NCBI RefSeq assembly: GCF_964036645.1
Contig: NZ_OZ038525.1
Coordinates: forward strand, 1,944,501-2,008,500
Source of the DNA: Tenacibaculum sp. 190524A02b
GTDB lineage: Bacteria > Bacteroidota > Bacteroidia > Flavobacteriales > Flavobacteriaceae
Length of the DNA: 64,000 nucleotides
Direction of reading: 5' to 3'
This document shows positions 8,879-17,885 of this stretch, piece after piece. A program made the position numbers and the translations under genes. How positions within the stretch are numbered: the stretch's first letter is position 1; each line of letters begins with the position of its first letter. Below the pieces are notes generated by a model. The model saw only the letters and a program-made list of their open reading frames with translations, had not been told where the DNA came from and searched no databases.

Positions 8879-10075
8879 TTAATGTGCGTGGCCGTCCATT
8901 CCTCCTATCATTTGTAGCAACCTTCCTTTTAAAAAATGTGCTCCTTTAGTCACTATTTGCTTTGTAAAATTACTATCCTTAATTGATACTATTTCTACAA
9001 ATCCATTATCCGCTTTTCCTAAAACAACTTCCATTGGTTCAAACTCTAGTTCTTTATTAGTTACAAAAACAAAATTAGTACCATCATTAGATATTATAGC
9101 TTCTTCTGGCACTGCATATACTTCTTTTCCTTCTAAAAAAATTTCAGCATTAATAAACATTCCAGATTTTAATTTATGTTCAGGATCTTCAAAATGTCCA
9201 TGTACATTTACTGTTTTTGTACTCTCATTCACTTTCTGACTTATCAACTTAATATATCCATCATACTCTATATCTAACCCAGATGGTTTAAATACAAAAT
9301 CATCTCCTTTTTTAATTTTAGCAATGTCAGTTCCAAAAACATTTAATTCAGCATGAATATGATCATTATCTATAATTTCCATCATTTCAGAATTGGCTGC
9401 CAAAAATTTACCCTTATTTAAATTGTTCTCAACTACATACCCTTCTATTGGCGATTTTATATGTATGTACTCCTGAATACCTCTTTCTATAACAGTTCTA
9501 GGCATAATACTAGCCATTTTAAGTTGTGAAGCATAACTATCAACTAAGTTTTGTAATGATTTATAAGTTCCTTCTGAAGCTAAGTACGATTTTTTTGAAG
9601 TAATATCTTTCTCTAGTAAAAGTTTCTTTCTTTCATAATCTGCTTTCGCTACATTTCTATTGTTTACTGCCTCTAAATAAGAATACTGTAACTTAATAAA
9701 ATTAGGATGTTGTAAAATAGCCACAGTTTGCCCCTTTTTAACTTCATCTCCAGGTAATAAATCTGTTTGATACACAAAAGCCTCCATTGGTGCATATATT
9801 GTCGCTTTATTTTGTGGAGGTGCTTCAATTGTACCTGTTACCTCTATTCTTCTCCTTATTTTTTTCTTTTCCAACTTCCCAACTTTTATTTCTGCAGATG
9901 CTAATTGTTCTTTTTTTAAACTAATTTTTACTTCTTTATGATTATTATCTTTACTTTCTTTGTGAATACTTTTTTGTTTTACAATATCTTCTCGATGATC
10001 ATGATTAGAATGATCATTTTTTAACCCACAACTGGTTAAAAAAGTTGCTATTATTATTGTTATATATTTTTTCAT
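8879..10075 (-). CDS. RND efflux periplasmic adaptor lipoprotein (CzcB/CusB type)
   Basis: This 398-residue membrane-fusion protein links an inner-membrane RND pump to the outer-membrane channel. The signal peptide ends in a lipobox, FLTSC (Cys16), followed by a His/Asp-rich stretch (HSNHDHREDIVKQKSIHKES) that may bind metal. The barrel-sandwich lipoyl halves surround an alpha-hairpin (about residues 120-200), and the beta-barrel follows (GMFINAEIFLEGKEVYAVPE). The C-terminus is again His-rich (GGMDGHAH). Its start is four bases from the pump stop, so the two are in one transcript. Metal substrate is inferred from the pump and the histidines. Confidence 0.93.
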   Translation of the reverse strand: MKKYITIIIATFLTSCGLKNDHSNHDHREDIVKQKSIHKESKDNNHKEVKISLKKEQLASAEIKVGKLEKKKIRRRIEVTGTIEAPPQNKATIYAPMEAFVYQTDLLPGDEVKKGQTVAILQHPNFIKLQYSYLEAVNNRNVAKADYERKKLLLEKDITSKKSYLASEGTYKSLQNLVDSYASQLKMASIMPRTVIERGIQEYIHIKSPIEGYVVENNLNKGKFLAANSEMMEIIDNDHIHAELNVFGTDIAKIKKGDDFVFKPSGLDIEYDGYIKLISQKVNESTKTVNVHGHFEDPEHKLKSGMFINAEIFLEGKEVYAVPEEAIISNDGTNFVFVTNKELEFEPMEVVLGKADNGFVEIVSIKDSNFTKQIVTKGAHFLKGRLLQMIGGMDGHAH

Positions 10076-10079
10076 GGTA

Positions 10080-13000
10080 TTAGTCTTTTGTATAAAACTC
10101 GTATGCTATTACGGTTTGATTATAATTATTAATTAATGACAAATAGTTTTGCATTACTTGAAAATAAGCATTGAAGCTTTGAGTATATTGAAAAGCATCT
10201 ATTTCTCCTAACTTATAAGCTAGTTGCAATTTAATTATGAACTTATTAGCCACCGATACAGTTTCTTGTATATTCAAAAGTTCATTATCAAGGTATTTTA
10301 ATTGATCCTTTAAACTTTTCAAATGATTTTTTAAAGCAATACTTGTAGCTTGATTTTCGTAAACGACCTCTTCTTGAATTAATTTTTGTTGTTTAATTTT
10401 AGCGCTATTAGACCAAAAAGAAATAGGTAAAGTAACCCCTACATTAAAACCATTAAAACTATTGGATATTCCTGTTTTTCTATTTACAAGTCCTGCTTTT
10501 AACTCTGGAAAATAAATTGATTTAGCTACGGCTACGTTTTGTTCAGTTATTTTTTTTTTACTTTCTAATAAACTTGAAAACGCCTCAGAAAGTATAGCTT
10601 GAAACTTAGGAATACTTTTCTTTTTTGTAAACTTTAAAGTTGGTTCAATTGCATAATTTATTTGAAGTAATTGTTTTAATTTATTCTCTACCTCTATAAA
10701 CTCTTTATAAACTTTAGTTTTTTGAGATTGTACACCTAAAACCTGCAATGTTGTTACATCACTTTCTAAACCTCCAATTTCACCTGTTTTGTATAATTCT
10801 TTTGCTATTTTATTTGTTTTAATAGTGTTTTCTTGTTGTTCATTCATCAGACTTAACAAACCATACAAATAATTCCATTCCTGATACAAATTTGAAACAT
10901 TTCTAATGGTTTCTTTTTTAGACATACGAATAGAAGCATTTGCTAATTGATTCTTAATTTTTGCTGCTTTTCGTTTTTCTATATGTGTAAGTATTGAACC
11001 AAAATTCTGATTAATACTCCACTCTGTTTCTTCTATTCCTTGTGAAATCCCTACTTTTTGATATTGAAAATTTAATGGAGCTAACTCAATAGATTTTCCT
11101 ATTTCTGCCTTGTTTTTTTCTATATTCAATTTTGCTTTTTTGAAAAGAACAGATTTTTGCAATGATAGATTTATTACTTGTTCTTCCGACATTTTACGAG
11201 GTACTTCTTGAGCTTGCCCCATACCAACACTTATTAATAAAAATAAAAACATTAAATGTTTTGTACTCTTAATGTTCTTAAATTTTATAGGTTCTAATAA
11301 CGCGTACAAAACAGGTAAAATTAATAACGTTAATATAGTTGCAGAAATTAAACCTCCAATAACTACAGTTGCCAAAGGTTTTTGTACCTCAGCACCTGCG
11401 GATGTTGACAATGCCATTGGCAAAAAACCTAGAGAAGCTACTGCTGCTGTCATTATTACTGGACGTAACCTTACATTGGTTCCTTTTTTTATTATAGCAA
11501 TTAAATCAGACATTCCTTCTTTCCGTAATCTGTTAAACTCAGCTATTAGAACTATACCGTTTAATACCGCTACACCAAATAAGGCTATAAACCCTATTCC
11601 TGCTGATATTGAAAACGGCATGCCTCTTAACCATAAAGCTACTATTCCTCCAATAGCCGACATAGGAATAGCTGTAAAAATTAATACACTTTGTTTTACG
11701 GATTTGAATGTTATATATAGTAGGATGAATATTAACAATAAAGCTACTGGTACCGCTATAGATAAACGTTCCTTTGCCTCTTCTAAATTTTTAAAAGTCC
11801 CTCCATAAGTTACATAATACCCAGGATCAAACTTTATTTTTTTATTTATTTTCTGTTTTAATTCTGTAACAATACTAGCTACATCTCTTTCTCTTATATT
11901 GAAACCTACTGTTATTCTCCTTTTTGCATCATCTCTTTGAATTTGGTTAGGTCCTGTTTCAAATTTTACCTCCGCTAAATTTACTAAAGGCACCTGTACC
12001 CCTTTAGATGTTGTAATGTATAGTTTACGAAGGTCTTCAATACTTTCTCTATTCCTTTTAGCCAACCTAACTACCAAATCAAATTGTTTTTCACCTTCAT
12101 ATACCAAACCTGCGCTTTGCCCTGCAAAAGCTGCGTTTATTGCCATATTTACCTCTGAAATATTTAATCCGTAATAGGCTAACTGACTTCGATTATATTT
12201 AATTACAATTTGTTTTAATCCTGTTATTTTTTCAACGTACAAATCTTTTGCTCCTTCTACCTCTGGTATTATCAGACTTAATTGATTAGCATAACCGACT
12301 AATTTATCAAGGTCTTCTCCATATACTTTTAATACTACATCTTGCCTTGCTCCCGTCATTAACTCATTAAATCGCATTTGAATTGGTTGTTGAAAACCAA
12401 AAGACACTCCTAACATATTATCTTGTAATAAATGTTCCATTTTATGTGTCAACTCATTTTTATTATCAGCTTTCACCCATTCATTTTTATTTTTTAATAT
12501 GATAATCATATCAGTGGCCTCAATAGGCATTGGATCTGTTGGAATCTCTGAGGAGCCAATTCTACTTACTATTTGTTCAACTTCATCCGGAAATCTTTCT
12601 ATTAATAATTTAGATGCTTTATTGGAAACATCAACTGAATAAGACAATGAGCTTCCTGTAGAAACTACCGTTTGTACTGCTAAATCTCCTTCATCTAGGG
12701 ATGGAATAAACTCTGATCCCATTTTAGTGAATATGAAAATACTTGCAATAAAAAATAATACTGAAGCACCCACTACTTTTAATTTGTATTTTAATACAAA
12801 ATCTAAGGTTGGTGCATATATTTTTTGTATTCCTTCAATGACTTTATCAGAAAAAGTGTGTTCATGTTTTATTTTTTTATTTAAAAACAAAGCACTCATC
12901 ATTGGTACATAAGTGAGTGATAATAAGAATGCTCCTAGAATAGCAAAACTTACTGTTATTGCCATAGGTTTAAACATTTTTCCTTCTATTCCTACTAGTG

Positions 13001-14393
13001 CTAAGATTGGTAAGTATACTATTAGGATAATGATTTCTCCAAAAGCTGCACTGGTTCTAATTTTAGATGCAGATTGATACACTTCTTCATCCATTTGTTC
13101 TTGTGTTAGTTGAGTTCCTGATGCTTTTAAGCCTAAATAGTGTAAGGTTGCTTCTACAATAATTACGGAACCATCTACAATAATCCCAAAATCTATAGCC
13201 CCTAAACTCATTAAGTTTCCTGATACTCCAAATACATTCATTAAACTTATGGCAAAGAGCATTGCTAAAGGGATTACAGACGCTACTATAAGACCTGCTC
13301 TTAAGTTTCCTAATAATAAAACGAGTATAAAAATTACAATTAAAGCTCCTTCTATTAAGTTTGTTGTTACTGTTTTTATTGCTTTGTTCACTAACTTCGT
13401 TCTATCTAAGAATGGACGAATTGCTACTCCTTCTGGTAAACTTTTTTCTATTTGAGCTATTCTTTTCTTTACATTTTTTATAACTTTTGAAGAGTTTGCT
13501 CCTTTTAACATCATTACAATAGCACCAACTACTTCTCCTTCTCCATTTCTTGTCATTGCTCCATAGCGTACAGCATGACCAAATCTTACTTCTCCTATAT
13601 CTTTTACTAAAATAGGTGTTCCGTTTGTAGTGTTTTTTATAACAATGTTACGGATATCTTCTTTTGTTTTTATTAAGCCTTCACTCCTTATAAAATATGC
13701 TTTGGGGTTCTTATCTATATAAGCACCTCCTGTATTCTGATTGTTTTTTGCTAATGCTTCAAAAACTTCAGTAATGTTTATTTTTAAGCTTTGCAATCTT
13801 TCTGGTTGTATAGCAACTTCATATTGTTTTAAAAATCCTCCAAAACTACTTACATCTGCTACTCCATTTAAACCTAGTAATTGACGTCTTACAATCCAAT
13901 CTTGTATTGATCTTAACTCCATTGGCGGGTATTGCTCTTCATAGCCTTTTTTAGCATATAATGTATATTGATAAATCTCTCCCAATCCTGTTGTTACTGG
14001 TGCCATTTCTGGTGTACCTATTCCTATAGGTATTTGGTTCTTAGCTTCGGTTAATCGCTCACTTATTTGCTGCCTAGCCCAGTAAATATCTACGTTGTCT
14101 TTAAATACTACTGTTACTACACTTAATCCAAACCTTGAAAAAGAGCGTACTTCTTCTATATTTGGAATACTTGACATTGTTATTTCTATTGGAAACGTTA
14201 CTAAACGTTCTATATCTTGAGCGGATTGTGAAGGTGCTGATGTAATTATTTGTACCTGATTATTAGTTATATCTGGAACAGCATCTATAGGTAATTGTTG
14301 TAATGAGTATATACCCCAACCTATTAAAGCTGCTATAAACACCCCTACAAGCAATTTGTTTTTTATTGATTGTTTTATAATGTTATCTAACAT
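10080..14393 (-). CDS. CzcA-type heavy-metal RND pump fused to a TolC-like outer-membrane channel
   Basis: The first ~1040 of 1437 residues are a complete heavy-metal RND permease with 12 membrane helices and two periplasmic loops. Helix 4 reads DFGIIVDGSVIIVEA, the D/D/E proton-relay signature of CzcA-type (Zn/Co/Ni/Cd) pumps rather than of CusA. The frame then runs without a break into a short basic stretch (KFKNIKSTKH), a hydrophobic segment (LMFLFLLISVGMGQAQ, about residues 1044-1060) that looks like a signal peptide with an AxA-like cleavage site, and a ~375-residue TolC/CusC-type outer-membrane factor rich in helices. The order pump+channel, adaptor, CDF gives a full efflux system. The fusion implies that the channel is released by signal peptidase. 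Confidence 0.93.
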   Translation of the reverse strand: MLDNIIKQSIKNKLLVGVFIAALIGWGIYSLQQLPIDAVPDITNNQVQIITSAPSQSAQDIERLVTFPIEITMSSIPNIEEVRSFSRFGLSVVTVVFKDNVDIYWARQQISERLTEAKNQIPIGIGTPEMAPVTTGLGEIYQYTLYAKKGYEEQYPPMELRSIQDWIVRRQLLGLNGVADVSSFGGFLKQYEVAIQPERLQSLKINITEVFEALAKNNQNTGGAYIDKNPKAYFIRSEGLIKTKEDIRNIVIKNTTNGTPILVKDIGEVRFGHAVRYGAMTRNGEGEVVGAIVMMLKGANSSKVIKNVKKRIAQIEKSLPEGVAIRPFLDRTKLVNKAIKTVTTNLIEGALIVIFILVLLLGNLRAGLIVASVIPLAMLFAISLMNVFGVSGNLMSLGAIDFGIIVDGSVIIVEATLHYLGLKASGTQLTQEQMDEEVYQSASKIRTSAAFGEIIILIVYLPILALVGIEGKMFKPMAITVSFAILGAFLLSLTYVPMMSALFLNKKIKHEHTFSDKVIEGIQKIYAPTLDFVLKYKLKVVGASVLFFIASIFIFTKMGSEFIPSLDEGDLAVQTVVSTGSSLSYSVDVSNKASKLLIERFPDEVEQIVSRIGSSEIPTDPMPIEATDMIIILKNKNEWVKADNKNELTHKMEHLLQDNMLGVSFGFQQPIQMRFNELMTGARQDVVLKVYGEDLDKLVGYANQLSLIIPEVEGAKDLYVEKITGLKQIVIKYNRSQLAYYGLNISEVNMAINAAFAGQSAGLVYEGEKQFDLVVRLAKRNRESIEDLRKLYITTSKGVQVPLVNLAEVKFETGPNQIQRDDAKRRITVGFNIRERDVASIVTELKQKINKKIKFDPGYYVTYGGTFKNLEEAKERLSIAVPVALLLIFILLYITFKSVKQSVLIFTAIPMSAIGGIVALWLRGMPFSISAGIGFIALFGVAVLNGIVLIAEFNRLRKEGMSDLIAIIKKGTNVRLRPVIMTAAVASLGFLPMALSTSAGAEVQKPLATVVIGGLISATILTLLILPVLYALLEPIKFKNIKSTKHLMFLFLLISVGMGQAQEVPRKMSEEQVINLSLQKSVLFKKAKLNIEKNKAEIGKSIELAPLNFQYQKVGISQGIEETEWSINQNFGSILTHIEKRKAAKIKNQLANASIRMSKKETIRNVSNLYQEWNYLYGLLSLMNEQQENTIKTNKIAKELYKTGEIGGLESDVTTLQVLGVQSQKTKVYKEFIEVENKLKQLLQINYAIEPTLKFTKKKSIPKFQAILSEAFSSLLESKKKITEQNVAVAKSIYFPELKAGLVNRKTGISNSFNGFNVGVTLPISFWSNSAKIKQQKLIQEEVVYENQATSIALKNHLKSLKDQLKYLDNELLNIQETVSVANKFIIKLQLAYKLGEIDAFQYTQSFNAYFQVMQNYLSLINNYNQTVIAYEFYTKD

Positions 14394-14399
14394 TCTATT

Positions 14400-14906
14400 T
14401 ATTTTAATTTATTATGTTTTTTTAAACGGTCTGTGATAGTAGCTCTTATGAGTTAAATTTTCGTTTAAATGAAACTATTAGAATAAAGAATAATTCTATT
14501 GCCTTATAGTTATTCAATTAATTATTCTTGATATTTTTTTATTGTGTTAACTCTTCATTAAATTACATGATCTTGATAAAGAATGTTATTCTCTAACTTA
14601 ATTATTCATTCATGCTATTTTTAGATTTAAACTTCGCGTATAATCAGATTTCGACTAGACTTAATCTGATTTCTAAAACATATACTAAGCTTTAGAACAC
14701 TAAATAATTAACCGAAAAATGTATTAATATGATTTACGAATAACAATTTCGTATAATTTCTATTCAAACAAGTCACTAAAAAGCCACAATTGAAGCTACA
14801 AACTGTATATAATATTACATAGTTAACTATGTAGCATTACATATTATGTTCTATTAAAAATACAACATAACTCTCTTATTAAGAGTATAAAATTTGTAGT
14901 AATAAA
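14400..14906. other. 507-bp non-coding spacer with several inverted repeats
   Basis: No credible gene was found between the pump start and the His-rich peptide stop. Inverted repeats seen: AATCAGATT/AATCTGATT (14642-14650 and 14663-14671), TACGAA/TTCGTA (14735-14740 and 14748-14753), and a perfect 18-bp palindrome TACATAGTTAACTATGTA (14816-14833). They could be operators or an attenuator controlling the metal-efflux operon, or the terminator of the upstream peptide gene. Confidence 0.5.
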
Positions 14907-15239
14907 TTAAAATTTAGGTGGTTGGAATATTTCGTTTAAAAACGAATTGGAATATTTATTTTGGTAAAAATTAATTTCCTCTCTTACTTCAATCAAAGGA
15001 ATTAATTGAAAGTTATATACGGTAGCTATAAAATCTGAGGAAAAGGTAATTACCGTACAGTGATGATGATGTTCTTTACTTTTTTCTTCATGAGAATCAT
15101 TCTGGTGGTGAATATCTTCATGAGCTTCGTCTACATCAAAGTGGTGTTCTACATCTTCATATACTACTACATCATAATGCGCTTGCATTGGTGGCGCAAC
15201 TAATAGTAAAGTTAATATGATAATGATGCAATGTTTCAC
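14907..15239 (-). CDS. Small exported His/Asp/Glu-rich protein
   Basis: The product has 110 residues with an N-terminal signal peptide (MKHCIIIILTLLLVAPPMQA). A run of acidic and His residues follows (EHHFDVDEAHEDIHHQNDSH, then EEKSKEHHHHC), and the C-terminus is FQPPKF. The composition points to periplasmic binding of divalent metal. It is the nearest upstream gene to the efflux operon on the same strand, and a similar protein is encoded at 45069. Function is inferred from composition and place only; I do not recognise a named family. Confidence 0.72.
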   Translation of the reverse strand: MKHCIIIILTLLLVAPPMQAHYDVVVYEDVEHHFDVDEAHEDIHHQNDSHEEKSKEHHHHCTVITFSSDFIATVYNFQLIPLIEVREEINFYQNKYSNSFLNEIFQPPKF

Positions 15240-15276
15240 TTAATTAATTATCTTATTCTAGTGGTTAAGATACGAA

Positions 15277-17238
15277 TTATCTTCTTTTTTTCTTAAAACC
15301 TCCCTTAGTTTTATTATTTCTAGACTTTCTAGATTTGGGTTTAAAGGTAACCGCATCATCAAAAGTATTTTTTGTTTTCTGAGGTTTATTCTTTCTCCAT
15401 GAGCTATCCGAGGGTAATAACTTATTCAGTAAATCATTACGCCCTACTTTTGTTAAGGTGTCTTTAATCCACTTTCTATTTTCTTTTTTATACCAGAAGA
15501 AAAACTTGTGTTGATCTAACTTTTCTTGTTTTGTTTTTGGTGTTTTTACCTCTTTTAACGTATATGGATGATAACCACTATAATAAATTACCGTTGCCAC
15601 CGTCATAGGTGTTGGTGTAAAGTCTTGTACTTGTTCTAACTGGAATCCCATATCTTTAGTTTCCGCAGCTAGGTTTGCCATATCTTCTGGCTCACAAGCA
15701 GGATGACTAGATATAAAGTATGGTATTAACTGTAGATTTAACTTTCTCTTTTTATTAATACGATCAAACCTATCTTTAAACTTATGGAAATACGTAAACG
15801 ACGGTTTCCTCATTAACTTCAACACTGGATCAGAAGTATGCTCTGGTGCTACTTTTAATCGTCCAGATACATGATTAGTCATCACTTCTTCTGTATAAGC
15901 ATCTAGTTCTTTAGGATCGGCATTTTTGTTGAATTCTGGCACTAACATATCGTGCCTTATTCCACTTCCTATAAAGGATTTTTTTACTTTTGGATGTTTA
16001 TCTACCGCCTTGTATAAATCGGTTAATGGTTTGTGTGAGGTATCTAAATTACTACAAATTACTGGTGATATACAAGAAGGTGCAACACATTTATCACAAA
16101 TGGACTGAACCTTTCCTTTCATTTGATACATATTAGCCGATGGTCCTCCAATATCAGATAAATACCCTTTAAAGTCGTCCATCTTAGTCAACTCATCTAC
16201 TTCTTTTAATACAGATTCTTGACTTCTACTGGCAATAAACTTTCCTTGGTGAGCTGAAATAGTACAAAAACTACATCCTCCAAAACATCCTCTGTGAATA
16301 TTCACTGAGAACTTTATCATTTCATACGCTGGTATTGGTCCGCGTTTGTTATACTTTGGGTGCGGCATTCTTGTGTAAGGCAAGTCAAAAGAGCCGTCGA
16401 TTTCTTTTTCCGTCATGGTTGGGTATGGCGGATTAATCATTAACTTTTTTGCTTTTACCTTTTGAAATATTCTACGTGCGTATAATTTATTTGATTCTTG
16501 CTCTATAACTTTGAAGTTAGATGCATATGCTTTTTTATCTTTTAAACAAACTTCATGTGAAGCAATTTCTACATCTTCCCAATTTTTATTCTTAGGTACT
16601 TTCTCACCTTCTTCTAATAAAACAGCGGTTTGCTTGATGGTTTTTAGGCTTGAAAATGGTACACCTTTTTGTAGTAATTCTACTACTTCTCTTAAAGGTT
16701 GCTCTCCCATTCCATAGACCAACATATCCGCTCCTGAACTTTCTAGTATAGAAGGCATTAATTGATTAGACCAATAATCATAATGAGTTACTCTACGTAA
16801 TGAAGCTTCTATCCCTCCTATTAAAACAGGTACGTCTGGAAATTTTTCTTTTAAAATCTTGGTATATACAGTTGTTGCATAATCTGGTCTGAAACCTTTA
16901 TCTCCGTTAGGTGTATAGGCGTCTTTATCTCTTCTTTTTTTACTGGCGGTATAGTTACTTACCATAGAGTCCATACAACCTGCGGTTATTCCAAAGAATA
17001 AACGTGGTGTTCCTAGTTTGGTAAAGTCTTGTAAGTTATCATGTACACTAGGTTGTGGTACAATAGCTACTCGTAATCCGTAACTTTCTAATATACGTCC
17101 AATTACCGCTGGACCAAATGCTGGATGGTCTACATAGGCATCACCACTGAATAGAATTACATCTAATTCATCCCATCCTCTTAATTTTACCTCCTTGTTT
17201 GTAGTAGGTAACCAATCTGAAAGTCGTCTAATCCTCAT
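15277..17238 (-). CDS. ygiQ: YgiQ family radical SAM protein
   Basis: This ~653-residue radical SAM protein has a B12-binding-like N-terminal region (LFSGDAYVDHPAFGPAVIGR), the cluster motif CFGGCSFC (CxxxCxxC) about mid-protein, and a basic Lys/Arg tail. It is widely conserved; its reaction is not established to my knowledge. The frame is open to an ATG at 17256, but a -7 box (17246-17253) overlaps those codons, and relatives begin with a short basic stretch followed by LSDWLPTTNKEV, so the ATG at 17238 is preferred. Transcription runs away from the minisatellite. The His-rich peptide gene follows 37 bases after its stop. Confidence 0.93.
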   Translation of the reverse strand: MRIRRLSDWLPTTNKEVKLRGWDELDVILFSGDAYVDHPAFGPAVIGRILESYGLRVAIVPQPSVHDNLQDFTKLGTPRLFFGITAGCMDSMVSNYTASKKRRDKDAYTPNGDKGFRPDYATTVYTKILKEKFPDVPVLIGGIEASLRRVTHYDYWSNQLMPSILESSGADMLVYGMGEQPLREVVELLQKGVPFSSLKTIKQTAVLLEEGEKVPKNKNWEDVEIASHEVCLKDKKAYASNFKVIEQESNKLYARRIFQKVKAKKLMINPPYPTMTEKEIDGSFDLPYTRMPHPKYNKRGPIPAYEMIKFSVNIHRGCFGGCSFCTISAHQGKFIASRSQESVLKEVDELTKMDDFKGYLSDIGGPSANMYQMKGKVQSICDKCVAPSCISPVICSNLDTSHKPLTDLYKAVDKHPKVKKSFIGSGIRHDMLVPEFNKNADPKELDAYTEEVMTNHVSGRLKVAPEHTSDPVLKLMRKPSFTYFHKFKDRFDRINKKRKLNLQLIPYFISSHPACEPEDMANLAAETKDMGFQLEQVQDFTPTPMTVATVIYYSGYHPYTLKEVKTPKTKQEKLDQHKFFFWYKKENRKWIKDTLTKVGRNDLLNKLLPSDSSWRKNKPQKTKNTFDDAVTFKPKSRKSRNNKTKGGFKKKRR

Positions 17239-17245
17239 ACCGCTA

Positions 17246-17253
17246 CAAAGGTA
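17246..17253 (-). promoter_or_regulatory. -7 box of ygiQ
   Basis: TACCTTTG on the minus strand fits TAnnTTTG. It lies 8 bases upstream of the preferred ygiQ ATG, implying a very short or absent leader. No TTG is found at the expected -33 distance. Confidence 0.5.
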
Positions 17254-17466
17254 CAACGTTTTGATTAGATGGTCATGTATTTTTTTGATTGTTAATTAGC
17301 TTTTGGCTGCTAGTCATTGGGGTGAGGTTAATGATAGTAATGTAGAAGTGTGTTGATACGTTAGTAAATGTTTAATACTTGAAAACTAAAAACATTACTT
17401 TTAAACATTTTACTCCAATACTCCATTTACGAATATTCTTTTTATAAATAGATATTTTCTTGTAAG

Positions 17467-17760
17467 GTTTAGCAATTGCCTTGCGGGATATAACGTTTAC
17501 CATGCAACATATAACAATTACTATGTAAGATATAACGTTTGCCATACAACATATAACAATCACAATGTAAGATATAACGTTTGTCATACAACATATAACA
17601 ATCACCATGTAAGATATAACGTTTGTCATACAACATATAACAATTGCCTTGTGAGATATAATGTTTTCCATGCAACATATAACAATTGCCTTGTGAGATA
17701 TAATGTTTTCCATTCAACAAATAACAATTACCATGTAAGATATAACGTTTGCCATACAAG
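17467..17760. repeat. Minisatellite: 14 x 21 bp arranged as 7 x 42 bp
   Basis: Two alternating 21-mers, about ATATAACGTTTGCCATACAAC and ATATAACAATTACCATGTAAG in outline (each begins ATATAAC and shares TT-CCAT), repeat without gaps. Units start at 17467, 17488, 17509 and so on to 17740; the first and last are the most diverged. The array fills much of the ~630-bp divergent gap between ygiQ and the Crp-type gene. There are no unique spacers, so it is not a CRISPR. Because 21 is a multiple of three, several frames stay open across it and give heptapeptide repeats; whether any is translated is unknown. Confidence 0.95.
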
Positions 17761-17794
17761 GGACTATTCAATAAAGTGTGTCATTATATTATTT

Positions 17795-17802
17795 TATATT
17801 TG
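17795..17802 (+). promoter_or_regulatory. -7 box upstream of Crp-family gene
   Basis: TATATTTG fits the TAnnTTTG consensus and lies 83 bases before the ATG at 17886. No TTG was found at the -33 distance, which would fit an activated promoter. Confidence 0.45.
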
Positions 17803-17885
17803 TTTGTACTTATGTGTAAATACTATGTTTTTCTTATAAACTCATTTTACATTCATATAAAAACTAAACCTAAGTATCATTTATC

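Noticed and set aside
11272..13455. Plus-strand ORFs inside the RND gene, up to 178 codons
   Set aside because: They are antisense shadows of a clearly coding frame with recognised domains and have no start context or family resemblance.
10080..14393. Pump-channel junction as a frameshift or misassembly
   Set aside because: The frame is continuous and the junction contains a proper signal-peptide-like segment, as expected for a real fusion; nothing indicates a lost stop codon.
17467..17760. CRISPR array
   Set aside because: Units are contiguous and all bases repeat; there are no unique spacers and no cas genes in the window.
17372..17839. Several overlapping ORFs of 60-113 codons across the minisatellite on both strands
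   Set aside because: They exist because a 21-bp unit without stops keeps frames open; at least three frames are open at once and none resembles a protein outside the repeats. Kept only as a finding, not as genes.
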